Shown one piece after another: positions 32,884-40,993 of a stretch of 53,959 nt of DNA. The notes under the pieces are model-generated. The model searched no databases. It was not told where the DNA came from and saw only the letters and a program-made list of their open reading frames with translations. Source of the DNA: Candidatus Woesearchaeota archaeon CG10_big_fil_rev_8_21_14_0_10_37_12. Lineage in GTDB: Archaea > Nanobdellota > Nanobdellia > Woesearchaeales > ARS49. The DNA lies in contig PCYA01000019.1 in the NCBI GenBank assembly GCA_002762795.1, positions 1-53,959 on the forward strand. Reading direction: 5' to 3'. The position numbers were made by a program, and so were the translations under genes. Each line of letters starts with the position of its first letter. Positions within the stretch are counted from its first letter, which is position 1.

Positions 32884-35085
32884 TTAAACCCCTGCACCCA
32901 GTTGTGCAGCTGTTAATCCTTTTCTGCTGACAATTTGGTTGATGACTTTGCCCTGTAATTCTGCAGGTAACTTCTCAAAGCTTTGGTCAAGCAACGCAGA
33001 AGTTCCTCTGCCATTGGTTGCAGAACGTAAATCACTGCTCCAACCAAGCATTTCTCCAACAGGAAGTTTTGCTTTTACAACAGTACCATGCGCTTCCTGA
33101 TTTAATTCAAGAACTTGCCCACGCTTGTTCATAACTAATTTTGTAACATCTCCTGTGTTTTCTTCAGGAGCTTCAATGACATGAACCTGAACTGGTTCAA
33201 ACATCACAGGATTTGCATTCATCATTGCAAGCTTAATGCCTTCTCTTACACAAGGATACATTTGTGCAGGACCTCTGTGAATTGCATCTTCGTGTAGTTT
33301 TGCATCAGTTAATGTAACTTTAATTCCCCTGCAAGGCTCTCTTGCTAGGGGGCCAGCATCCATAACTTGATGGAAACCTTCAACAATTAATTCAATAGCT
33401 TCATTCAATTGAACAATACCTCTTGTTTCATCAATTAACAAGTTGCCATGATAAACATCTTTTATGGAAAATGCCTGATCGTTTGTCCACCCAGCAGCAA
33501 CAAGCTTATCACGCATTACCAAATCTTTCTTTTTAATTCTGCCTTCTGGAATTTCTCCTGAATTAATCAGTTCCGTAATCTGCGGCTCTAACGGCTCAAC
33601 TTTGAAATATAATCTATTGTGTTTATTAGGAGATTTTCCTTCAGCAGTCTGAGATTCTTTTGAAATACTCTCTCTGTACACGACAATAGGCGGAGAGGTT
33701 TTTATTTTAACTCCTTTTTCTGTAATAATTCGATTTTCGATAATTTCAAGATGCAACTCTCCCATGCCATGCAATAAGTTTTCTCCTGTTTCTTGATTAA
33801 TTTCAATTTTTACAGAAGGATCTTCTTTTGCAACTTTCTTTAAAACTTCAACAAGCTTTGACAAATCCTGAGGCTTGTCAGGCTCAATAGCTTTTGTAAT
33901 AACTGGTTCAAAAATGTGCTTTAATTCTTCAAATGGGTGCTGTGCAGTTAACGTAATTGTTTCTCCTGCATTGCCAGATAATCCTGCAAGAGCCAAAACA
34001 TTGCCAGAAGGAACTTCCTGAAAAATTTCAGTTTTAATTCCCATGTACATAAACACTGTTGCAACGCGTTGATCTTGGTTTGCATTATTCAAATGTAAAG
34101 TCATGCCTTCTTTAACAGTTCCACTATACAATCGTCCAGCACTAATCTCTCTTCCAGATTTCTGATCAATTAAAATGCGTGTGATAACAAAAGCTATTTC
34201 TCCATTTGGATTACACTCGACAAGATCTTTTCCAAACTGGCTGTCAAGATCACCTTTCCAAATTTTCGGAATACGGTATTTTTGAGCAAACTTTGGGTCA
34301 GGTAAATGTTTGATAACCATATCAAGAAGCACTTCGTGCACAGGACATTTTTCCCAAACAAATTTTTCACGTTCTTCTTTATCCAACTCATAAATTTTCA
34401 GAATATCATTAAAAGAAACTCCTTTTTTTTGCATGTATGGCAAAGACATTGCCCAGTTATCTCTTGCACTGCCGAATGCAACACTGCCATCTTGGATGTT
34501 CACTTTCCATTTTTGTTTGAATTCAGTTTCTGCAATTTGCTCAATAAGCTTGTTGAATGCAGTAATAACATCAATAAATCTCTTCTGCATTTGTTCAGGA
34601 GTGTACTGCATTTCTTTGATTAATCTGTCAACTTTGTTAATGAACAAAACAGGCTTAACACGTTCACGCAATGCCTGCTTAAGCACGGTTTCAGTCTGCG
34701 GCATTATGCCTTCGGATGCGCAAACAAGCACAACAGTGCCATCAATAGCTCTCATTGCTCTTGTAACATTACCACCAAAATCAACGTGACCTGGCGTGTC
34801 TATAAGATTTATAAGAAATTCTTTGCCATCAAACTCGTGAACCATTGATACATTTGCTGCATCAACAGTCATCAAACGCTCCTGTTCATCAGCGTGCTGC
34901 CAAGTTGCCATTCCTTTGTCAAGCTCACCAGCAGCAGCTTCTGACATAAAACCAGCAGCTGCCAGCAAATTGTCTGTTAAAGCCGTTTTACCATGATGGA
35001 TGTGAGCAGATGTTGCAATATTTCTAATAGCACTCTGATCTTTAGTCATGCGCTTCATTCGATCTATCTTAGATTCAGTTGCCAT
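32884..35085 (-). CDS. fusA: Translation elongation factor 2 (aEF-2)
   Basis: This 733-residue GTPase drives translocation on the ribosome. The G domain has switch and nucleotide motifs DTPGHVDFG and NKVDR. The P-loop reads AHIHHGKT rather than the common AHIDHGKT. Domain IV carries LHEDAIHRGPAQMYP with the diphthamide His. The length is normal for archaeal EF-2. It follows NDK by 6 bases and is the last gene of the L7Ae-S28e-L24e-NDK operon, where many archaea have the initiation factor gene infB instead. Confidence 0.97.
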   Translation of the reverse strand: MATESKIDRMKRMTKDQSAIRNIATSAHIHHGKTALTDNLLAAAGFMSEAAAGELDKGMATWQHADEQERLMTVDAANVSMVHEFDGKEFLINLIDTPGHVDFGGNVTRAMRAIDGTVVLVCASEGIMPQTETVLKQALRERVKPVLFINKVDRLIKEMQYTPEQMQKRFIDVITAFNKLIEQIAETEFKQKWKVNIQDGSVAFGSARDNWAMSLPYMQKKGVSFNDILKIYELDKEEREKFVWEKCPVHEVLLDMVIKHLPDPKFAQKYRIPKIWKGDLDSQFGKDLVECNPNGEIAFVITRILIDQKSGREISAGRLYSGTVKEGMTLHLNNANQDQRVATVFMYMGIKTEIFQEVPSGNVLALAGLSGNAGETITLTAQHPFEELKHIFEPVITKAIEPDKPQDLSKLVEVLKKVAKEDPSVKIEINQETGENLLHGMGELHLEIIENRIITEKGVKIKTSPPIVVYRESISKESQTAEGKSPNKHNRLYFKVEPLEPQITELINSGEIPEGRIKKKDLVMRDKLVAAGWTNDQAFSIKDVYHGNLLIDETRGIVQLNEAIELIVEGFHQVMDAGPLAREPCRGIKVTLTDAKLHEDAIHRGPAQMYPCVREGIKLAMMNANPVMFEPVQVHVIEAPEENTGDVTKLVMNKRGQVLELNQEAHGTVVKAKLPVGEMLGWSSDLRSATNGRGTSALLDQSFEKLPAELQGKVINQIVSRKGLTAAQLGAGV

Positions 35086-35091
35086 CTCAAA

Positions 35092-35664
35092 TCACCAATC
35101 TTGCGTTTGGAACACAAATTCTTCATGCACTGATTTGTAATCAAACAATTCTTCAGGCTTGAACCAAATGCTGATTTCATGTTTTGCTTCTTCAACATTA
35201 CCAGAAGCATGAATAATATTCGCAATACCTTTCTTTTTTGTACTAGCGTAACCTAAACTTGCATGACCAAAATCTCCTCTGATTGTTCCAGGAGGAGAAT
35301 CCTTCGGACCAGTACTTCCAACAAGTTTTCTCACGTTTTCAACAGCGTGAACACCTTCGAGAACAACTGCAACAAATGCGTGTTTCATTAACATATTCCT
35401 GATTGACTTAACAATCATCTGACCAATCTCTTCAACACTTTCAGTGTATTCGACACCCCAAGCATCCCAGTCTTTTTTTGTTTTATTGCCTACAATTGGG
35501 ATGAGTGCATCAGCATAATGTTTTTTCACCTGATCTTCTTTTGCTTTCAACATCTTAAGACTAACAATTTTCAAACCAGCATTTTCAAAACGCCTTAGAA
35601 TTTCTCCACAAAGACCTCTTTTCACAGCATCTGGTTTCAATAACACAAGAGTTCTTTCTATCAT
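35092..35664 (-). CDS. ndk: Nucleoside-diphosphate kinase, long form
   Basis: NDK exchanges the terminal phosphate between nucleoside di- and triphosphates. The start ERTLVLLKPDAVKRGLCGEI, the RNMLMKHAFVAVVLEG region, GTIRGDFG, and the active-site His in NIIHASGN are all present. At 190 residues it is about 40 longer than the common form because of an insertion around residues 55-95 (NKTKKDWDAWGVEYTESVEE). It overlaps the L24e gene by 4 bases and lies in the conserved L7Ae-S28e-L24e-NDK order. Confidence 0.96.
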   Translation of the reverse strand: MIERTLVLLKPDAVKRGLCGEILRRFENAGLKIVSLKMLKAKEDQVKKHYADALIPIVGNKTKKDWDAWGVEYTESVEEIGQMIVKSIRNMLMKHAFVAVVLEGVHAVENVRKLVGSTGPKDSPPGTIRGDFGHASLGYASTKKKGIANIIHASGNVEEAKHEISIWFKPEELFDYKSVHEEFVFQTQDW

Positions 35665-35846
35665 TTTTTAGTATCTCCTTTTTTAAAATCTCCAGTCCAT
35701 TTCAAACGGCTTGGCTTTCTCTTTAGCTTCAATGAATTTCTCTGACACTTGCTGGAACAAAAATATAATTGCTTGCCGTCATTTTTAACAAACAACGTGC
35801 CTGTTCCAGGCTTCATCTCAGCTTTGCAAAATGAACATTTAACCAT
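35661..35846 (-). CDS. rpl24e: Ribosomal protein L24e
   Basis: The ATG at 35846 is chosen as it follows the S28e stop by one base and matches the usual L24e start (MVKCSFC). The 61-residue protein carries the zinc site CSFC...CSSKC and ends with the basic KRKPSRLKWTG segment typical of L24e. Its stop overlaps the NDK start by 4 bases. Confidence 0.95.
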   Translation of the reverse strand: MVKCSFCKAEMKPGTGTLFVKNDGKQLYFCSSKCQRNSLKLKRKPSRLKWTGDFKKGDTKK

Positions 35847-35847
35847 T

Positions 35848-36159
35848 TTAATTACCACTTCTTCCTGAAGATTTATTTAACGCTCTTGCTTCAATTTCAG
35901 TTTCTCTGAGCATCAAAATATCATCCTTCTGAATAGGACCTTTTACATTTCTGCGCATAACTTTATCTTTATCACGACCATCAAGAACTCTGCAACGGAT
36001 CTGGATAGCTTCTCCTCTTGTTCCAGTTCTGCCAATAACTTCCTCTACACGAGCAGGAACAGCAGGGCTAAAACGGATAGCACTATCCTGCTTCCCTTTT
36101 TGCTGCTCTTGTCTTTTATCAGGAGCTCTTGGTGCCTTGTTTTGTTTTTGTTCAGCCAT
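35848..36159 (-). CDS. rps28e: Ribosomal protein S28e with N-terminal extension
   Basis: The conserved part begins near residue 32 (PARVEEVIGRTGTRGEAIQI) and ends with the S28e signature LRETEIEAR. The 103-residue protein is about 30 residues longer than usual because of a Lys/Gln/Arg-rich N-terminal leader (QNKAPRAPDKRQEQQKGKQ). The gene starts one base after the L7Ae stop. Confidence 0.95.
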   Translation of the reverse strand: MAEQKQNKAPRAPDKRQEQQKGKQDSAIRFSPAVPARVEEVIGRTGTRGEAIQIRCRVLDGRDKDKVMRRNVKGPIQKDDILMLRETEIEARALNKSSGRSGN

Positions 36160-36160
36160 T

Positions 36161-36478
36161 TTATTTTAGTTGCTCAATAACTTTTTTAGCATCGCCAGCA
36201 TCAATAATTGCAACCGCGCTTGTTGGTCTGCCAATACCAGCAGCAACACCAAGCTCTTCTTTACTGTTTACTTCAATGCAAGGAATTTTCTTCTCTTTAG
36301 CTAAAATTGGAAGATGCATAACTACTTCTTTTGGTTGCACATCTTTCGCAAAAGCAACCAATTGAGCAGTGCCTCTTTCAAGAGCTTTAGTAACTTCATT
36401 AGAACCTTTCTTCAGTTTACCAGTATTTTTTGCAACTTCAATTGCTTCTAATGCTTTTTGAATTTTATCGTCTGCCAT
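36161..36478 (-). CDS. rpl7ae: Ribosomal protein L7Ae
   Basis: This 105-residue K-turn-binding protein belongs to the large subunit, the C/D and H/ACA RNPs and RNase P. KLKKGSNEVTKALERGTAQL contains the RNA-binding loop and AAGIGRPTSAVAIIDAG the C-terminal motif. It is the first gene of the ribosomal operon, preceded by a 64-base leader that holds a C/D-box-like hairpin, a possible self-binding site. Confidence 0.97.
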   Translation of the reverse strand: MADDKIQKALEAIEVAKNTGKLKKGSNEVTKALERGTAQLVAFAKDVQPKEVVMHLPILAKEKKIPCIEVNSKEELGVAAGIGRPTSAVAIIDAGDAKKVIEQLK

Positions 36479-36484
36479 TATTAT

Positions 36485-36533
36485 CCTCCAAGGAGTAGCC
36501 TCCTCATTCAGTTGGTAAAACCAACGTCATCAA
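36485..36533 (-). promoter_or_regulatory. L7Ae leader with C/D-box-like hairpin
   Basis: On the minus strand, 5' to 3': a C-box-like TTGATGA (36527-36533), the hairpin GTTGG-TTTTA-CCAAC (36511-36525), overlapping D-box-like CTGA (36508-36511), a second small hairpin GGAG-GCTA-CTCC (36492-36503) and the Shine-Dalgarno GGAGG (36485-36489), 6 bases before the ATG. C and D boxes facing each other across a stem are the sequence basis of K-turns bound by L7Ae. The outer stem is poor, so a true K-turn is not proven. Confidence 0.45.
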
Positions 36534-36564
36534 TCATCGAATAATAATTTGGGAAAAGAATTGG

Positions 36565-36572
36565 TTTATAAA
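36565..36572 (-). promoter_or_regulatory. Promoter of the L7Ae-S28e-L24e-NDK-EF2 operon
   Basis: The palindrome TTTATAAA lies about 90 bases before the L7Ae ATG, predicting a leader of about 64 bases, long for this genome where many messages appear leaderless. The leader is the site of the hairpins described above. Confidence 0.6.
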
Positions 36573-36582
36573 GCTATCGGTA

Positions 36583-37182
36583 CTACTCATCACCGCACAT
36601 TTCGCTAACAACTTGCTCAATAGTGTCATCACCAGAACTGATTTGTCCTTCATAGCAGTCAGGTCCTGTAAGAAAATCATCCCCACACATATCGCTAGCA
36701 GCACATTCATGGTTTCCTATATGATAATTGCTATACCCCTCTGGTCTTGTTCTTGCAAGTTCTGCTTCAAGCTTTGCACGAGAAGCAAAAGAATTATTTG
36801 CTTCAAAGTATGCTCGAACTACTGGTTTCAAACTATCAATAAGTTCTTTTTTTTCTGTTGAAATTCTATCAACGTTAAATGCTGCTTCAGGAACGTTAAA
36901 ACGCAAACCAGGCAATAACTCAGGCGTAGCTTCTGACCCAGGCAATAAATAAAACTCAATAGTTGTTGCACCTTCAATTCCTGCTTGCCTGAACTTTCCT
37001 GTTACCTCAACGTCTGTTGTTCGCACCCTCGTTTGCCAGTCATATCTTGTTACTTCGCGCCTATTAAGCTCAATACCAACAGCAGCGTGCTCTGCAACAT
37101 ATGCTGCCAGCTGTGAAACTTCTTCAACATGAACACTTCTTGGAAAATCAACTGTTGTATAACCCATAAAATCCTCTGTCAT
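36583..37182 (-). CDS. Uncharacterised protein with Cys-containing tail
   Basis: I do not recognise this 199-residue soluble protein. The first 130 residues look alpha/beta (TVDFPRSVHVEEVSQLAAYV; TTIEFYLLPGSEATPELL). The last 45 residues contain ECAASDMCGDD, GPDCYEG and the terminal MCGDE, an acidic Cys-bearing tail with a repeated MCGD motif. An alternative start is the ATG at residue 6. It ends just before the ribosomal operon promoter. Confidence 0.7.
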   Translation of the reverse strand: MTEDFMGYTTVDFPRSVHVEEVSQLAAYVAEHAAVGIELNRREVTRYDWQTRVRTTDVEVTGKFRQAGIEGATTIEFYLLPGSEATPELLPGLRFNVPEAAFNVDRISTEKKELIDSLKPVVRAYFEANNSFASRAKLEAELARTRPEGYSNYHIGNHECAASDMCGDDFLTGPDCYEGQISSGDDTIEQVVSEMCGDE

Positions 37183-37220
37183 AAAAATTAGCAGAATTAA
37201 GTTAACATAAAAACCTTTTT

Positions 37221-37380
37221 GTCAAGAACCACTGATCGCTCCTTCGTCGCTCAACACCAGTGGCATGACTGTTCAGAAAATTATAAGAAAAATATGACCA
37301 GTGGTTCTTGATCATATGCTCGGAATACCGCTCGCTCCAGTAAACCACTCGTGACGCACACGAGTGCCATTCCGACATGT
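37221..37380 (-). repeat. 160-nt bipartite nested-inverted-repeat element, copy B
   Basis: The inverse complement matches copy A (9955-10114) along its whole length, starting ACATGTCGGAATG and ending CAGTGGTTCTTGAC. Arms of module 1 and the alternative partners are preserved, while the small hairpin ATGACT...AGTCAT of copy A is lost and the loop of module 2 differs. Differences are therefore concentrated in loops and spacers. It lies upstream of the 199-residue gene, on the same strand as that gene. Confidence 0.9.
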
Positions 37381-37436
37381 CAAAAAATACGAAAGAAGCA
37401 ATTCAACACGCTAAAACCCCTTATCCATCTTTCTAA

Positions 37437-37478
37437 AGGGAACTTTGAAAAACTATCAAAATCAAGTCAAAGTTCCCT
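37437..37478. repeat. Inverted repeat, second dispersed family (copy 2)
   Basis: Perfect 12-bp arms AGGGAACTTTGA (37437-37448) and TCAAAGTTCCCT (37467-37478). The left arm and adjoining AAAACTATC match 61-81 inverted. Confidence 0.7.
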
Positions 37479-37483
37479 AAGCT

Positions 37484-37556
37484 AACTTTGAATTTCGACG
37501 ATAAAATTTACAGAGGCGCACCGCCATTCACCAAAAAAACTGAATAATTCAAAGTT
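37484..37556. repeat. Adjacent related inverted repeat
   Basis: Arms AACTTTGAATT (37484-37494) and AATTCAAAGTT (37546-37556) share the core AACTTTGA with the neighbouring repeat, so arms of the two hairpins can pair with one another in several ways. Between the arms is GAGGCGCACC, also found as GGCGCACC near position 16-23. The whole gap 37183-37558 holds repeats and no gene. Confidence 0.65.
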
Positions 37557-37558
37557 AC

Positions 37559-37873
37559 CTAAATAAAATAACATCTTACTCTCCCATCAATTTCTAATTC
37601 TAATCTTGCCTGTGCACGTTCGTCAACTCTTTCATATTTTGTTGGAGACCCCTTTAATTGCAGACCATAATACCCTGTGCCATCACTTACCAACTCAAAA
37701 GGCAACATTGTTCCCGGATATCGTCCTTTACCATAAACAACCCCTGTATTAACCCTTCCTTCATCTAAAACACACGAAAAACCATCATCATCATCAAGAA
37801 ATCTCACCAATTCAGATATTTCACTCGGTAAAACTCTGCGTTTAAACTTAATCAATTCAGGATCATTGCTCAT
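37559..37873 (-). CDS. Small uncharacterised protein
   Basis: This is a 104-residue soluble protein, probably beta-rich (GVVYGKGRYPGTMLPFELVS; ARLELEIDGRVRCYFI). No motif is recognised. It lies between the repeat-rich gap and the divergent prepilin peptidase gene. Confidence 0.65.
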   Translation of the reverse strand: MSNDPELIKFKRRVLPSEISELVRFLDDDDGFSCVLDEGRVNTGVVYGKGRYPGTMLPFELVSDGTGYYGLQLKGSPTKYERVDERAQARLELEIDGRVRCYFI

Positions 37874-37963
37874 ACCAGTTGACAGTCCATATCACACAAA
37901 TATAAAATGTTCTCTACAAAAATTCTCCAAAACAATTATAATATAATTGTAACAAACAAAATT

Positions 37964-38815
37964 ATGCTTGAATTAACACTTATTATCATTACGTTGATAA
38001 TATTCTGCATAGCAGCATATGTTGATGTACGCACGTTAGAAGTTCCTGACTGGTTGAACTTTTCAGGCATTGCGGCAGGTTTAGGAATTCACATTATTTA
38101 TTCTTTACAACAATGGGCTTGGTGGCCTATTTTATCAAGTATTATTGGTTTTGCAATAGGATTTGGTATTGCTTGTTTGATGTTCTACACTGCACAATGG
38201 GGTGGCGGAGACGCAAAACTGTTGATGGCAGCAGGAGCGTTAATTGGCTTTGAACCAAATAAATTCAGCTTTGGAGCAGATTTTTTGATTAACTTAGTTA
38301 TATTTGGAGCAATATGGGGATTATTATTTACATTTTTTCTTGCAATTAAAAACCACAAAAAATTCTGGAGAACATTCAAAGCGCTGCGACACCAAAAACA
38401 ATATTTTCGACTCAGACTTCTATCAATCATAGTAACAAGCATATTGATTATTTTTGCAATAATCATGCCGCTATTTCAACTAGAAATCATATTGCTTGCA
38501 GTAATTGTTTACTTAACAAACCATCTGATCGTTTTTGTAAAAAGCACAGAACTTGTTGGAATGTATCATTGGTTAACTCCAGACAAACTTGTTGAAGGAG
38601 ACTGGCTTGTTCACGACATAAAAATCGGAAAATTAAACGTCAGCAAACAAAAACTTGGTCTAGAGAAAAAAGAACTTTCACTTCTTCAAAAATTGTATAA
38701 ACAAAAGAAAATTGACAAAATACTTGTGCGATACGGCGTACCTTTTACTCCTGCATTCTTGTTAGCATTTGTTTCAGCTGTTATCTTCGGAAATATTATT
38801 TTTGCGTTTATCTAG
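37964..38815 (+). CDS. Archaeal prepilin peptidase (A24 family)
   Basis: The ATG at 37964 is chosen because CAATTATAATATAATTG (37933-37949) is a TATA region about 24 bases upstream. The 283-residue membrane protein has both active-site aspartates of the family: DVRTLEVPDW in the first cytoplasmic loop (about residues 18-27) and GGGDAKLLMA (about 84-93), the GxGD motif. It cleaves class III signal peptides of pilins and archaellins; the pilin gene at 42454 is a likely substrate. An additional C-terminal domain with two extra helices makes it longer than minimal forms. Confidence 0.9.
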   Translation: MLELTLIIITLIIFCIAAYVDVRTLEVPDWLNFSGIAAGLGIHIIYSLQQWAWWPILSSIIGFAIGFGIACLMFYTAQWGGGDAKLLMAAGALIGFEPNKFSFGADFLINLVIFGAIWGLLFTFFLAIKNHKKFWRTFKALRHQKQYFRLRLLSIIVTSILIIFAIIMPLFQLEIILLAVIVYLTNHLIVFVKSTELVGMYHWLTPDKLVEGDWLVHDIKIGKLNVSKQKLGLEKKELSLLQKLYKQKKIDKILVRYGVPFTPAFLLAFVSAVIFGNIIFAFI

Positions 38816-38843
38816 TTTCAACGAACCGCCAACCAAAAAAAAA

Positions 38844-38904
38844 GATTTATATACTAAAACAATTTATTTACAAAAATAATACTCAAAAAGAGTTAAGAGA
38901 GGTT
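38844..38904 (+). promoter_or_regulatory. Promoter and ribosome binding site of the beta-helix protein
   Basis: GATTTATATACTA (38844-38856) is a strong TATA box; GAGAGGTT (about 38897-38904) is the Shine-Dalgarno before the ATG at 38912. Confidence 0.6.
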
Positions 38905-38911
38905 GTAAAAC

Positions 38912-40993
38912 ATGGTGAATTTTAAGCAAATATCTTTTATGTTCTTGGTTGCAATTATTGCAATTGTATCGTCGCAAATTGTTTTTGGTCAGTTGTTGTA
39001 TGCTAATGCAACACAGTGTGGTATTGTGAATGATAGTCAGACTATTACTTTGACTTCTAATTTGAACGCGATTAATGGTGGTGCTTTTAATGGTAGTTGT
39101 TTTTACATTAATGGGAGCAACATTTTGATTGACGGTGCTGGTTTGAATGTTACTGGTAATGGTACTAGTTTGCAGGCTGGTAGTGCTGTGACGATTGCGT
39201 CTCAGGCTCCTTGGATGGGCACTGGTATTATTGTTAATGCCAGCAATATTTCTGTTCGTAATTTGAATATTAGTAATTTTACTAATGCTTTGAATTTTAC
39301 TAACGGTACAAATATTTCCGTGTCAAATCTTAATATTTCAACTTTGGGTGGCAGTGCTATTGTTTTTGTGAATGTTTCAAGTTCTAATGTCAGTTATGTG
39401 AATGCTAATGTTTCGAATACGAGTGCTAATGTTTTGTTGTTTAATACTAGTTCGAATAATCTAAACATTAGCAATAATATTTTTGCGAGTTTGGGTGCTC
39501 CTGGTTTAGTGTCTAGTCATGTGATTTTTGGTGTTACGTCAAATAATAGTATTATTCGTACGAATAATATTACGACTGCTCTTGCGAATAGTCCTGGTAA
39601 TCTTGTGAGTTTGGATGGTATTCGTTTGGAGAATAGTAGTGGTGCGTGGATTGATAATAATAGTATTTTGTTGAGGAGTAATGCGAGCCAGGGTGTTAAT
39701 TTGACGCGTACTAACAATACTGTTATTAGCAATAATACTATTAATACGACTGGTACTTTTTCGAGTTCGGCTGGTATTTTCTTGTTGACTACGATTTCGA
39801 ATATTTTGATGAATAATATTTTTGTTACGAATGCGACTTTTAATGCAAGTGATATTAATGCACAAAGTAGTACTCAGTTGATTTTGCGTAATCAGTCGAA
39901 TGCGACTTTTATTTATAATTTTACGACTGTTGGTTTGATTATTGCTAATACTGCTTTTGGTGAGTTGAGTTATTTGAATGCGAGTATTGTGCGTAATGGT
40001 ACTAATTTGAGTAGTGATGTTCGGATTGAGAGTAATAATATTTTTGTTGATAGTGATGATGCTCCTGGTTTGAATCAGATTGCGAATTTGACTTTTTTTG
40101 GCGCGACGAATTTTGTGACTCGTACTCCTTTTAGGAATGGGGCAGCGTGTGATAGTGTGACGTGTACTGTGTTGCAGAATTCTGATACGTATATTTTTAA
40201 TGTGACTGGTTTTACTAATTATAGTGTTGGAGAAGGTAGTGGTTCAGCAGTAGGCGGAAGCTCATCAGGTGGCGGTGGTGGAGGCGGTATTAGTTCTGCT
40301 AATCAGCGCAAGTCTTGGACTTCTTTGGGACCACAACAGCAAGCAACGTTTGTTTTGAATGACAGGCGTATCGCAGTTTCTGAAATATCTTTTAAATTAA
40401 AAGAAACTGTACGTGCTCCTTGGATGCAAATAATGAAACGAGCTACTGTTCCTGTTGCGTTAGATAAAACAAAAAAAGTACACCAAATATTGGAGATCAC
40501 TAAAAGTTCAGATATGACTGAAGCTTTATTATCTGATGTTAAAATTAAGTTCAGTGTTGATAAAAAATGGTTAAATGATAACAATCTTAATAACAATGAT
40601 TTGGCACTTTTCAGATATGACAAAAATAAGTGGAATGCTTTGCCAACAACAGTAGAAAACTTTGACATGTCAAATGTTTACTATTCAGCAACAACTCCTG
40701 GATTCAGCTACTTTATTATTGCTGATAAAGGAGGAACTACTTCAACAGCACCAGCAACAACTGAAAATGCTGTCCAAGAAACAGTTCAAAAACCAGAAGC
40801 AACACCTGAAACAATTAGCGAAAAGCCAGAAAAACCAGTTGCAGTAGTTACTGAACCTGTTTCAGAAGAAGTAATTGTAGAAGAAACACCAGTACCAATA
40901 CAATCAAACACACCAGTATACATAGGAATAATCTTGGTGTTGTTGATAGTAGCAGTTCCAGCAGGAATTTACTGGTACAAAAACAACTACTAA
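38912..40993 (+). CDS. Surface protein: beta-helix plus PGF-pre-PGF domain
   Basis: This 693-residue protein starts with a signal peptide (about residues 8-26). Residues about 30-430 form a right-handed beta-helix with many NxSN-type Asn-rich turns (NISVRNLNISNFTNALNF). A Gly/Ser linker (SSSGGGGGGG, near 450) leads to a domain that matches the PGF-pre-PGF region of archaeal surface proteins (VSEISFKLKETV ... TPGFSYFIIADK, about 488-612), a Pro/Glu/Thr stalk, and a C-terminal membrane helix. DNA composition changes sharply inside the gene: the helix part uses G/T-ending codons, the rest A-ending codons. Confidence 0.88.
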   Translation: MVNFKQISFMFLVAIIAIVSSQIVFGQLLYANATQCGIVNDSQTITLTSNLNAINGGAFNGSCFYINGSNILIDGAGLNVTGNGTSLQAGSAVTIASQAPWMGTGIIVNASNISVRNLNISNFTNALNFTNGTNISVSNLNISTLGGSAIVFVNVSSSNVSYVNANVSNTSANVLLFNTSSNNLNISNNIFASLGAPGLVSSHVIFGVTSNNSIIRTNNITTALANSPGNLVSLDGIRLENSSGAWIDNNSILLRSNASQGVNLTRTNNTVISNNTINTTGTFSSSAGIFLLTTISNILMNNIFVTNATFNASDINAQSSTQLILRNQSNATFIYNFTTVGLIIANTAFGELSYLNASIVRNGTNLSSDVRIESNNIFVDSDDAPGLNQIANLTFFGATNFVTRTPFRNGAACDSVTCTVLQNSDTYIFNVTGFTNYSVGEGSGSAVGGSSSGGGGGGGISSANQRKSWTSLGPQQQATFVLNDRRIAVSEISFKLKETVRAPWMQIMKRATVPVALDKTKKVHQILEITKSSDMTEALLSDVKIKFSVDKKWLNDNNLNNNDLALFRYDKNKWNALPTTVENFDMSNVYYSATTPGFSYFIIADKGGTTSTAPATTENAVQETVQKPEATPETISEKPEKPVAVVTEPVSEEVIVEETPVPIQSNTPVYIGIILVLLIVAVPAGIYWYKNNY

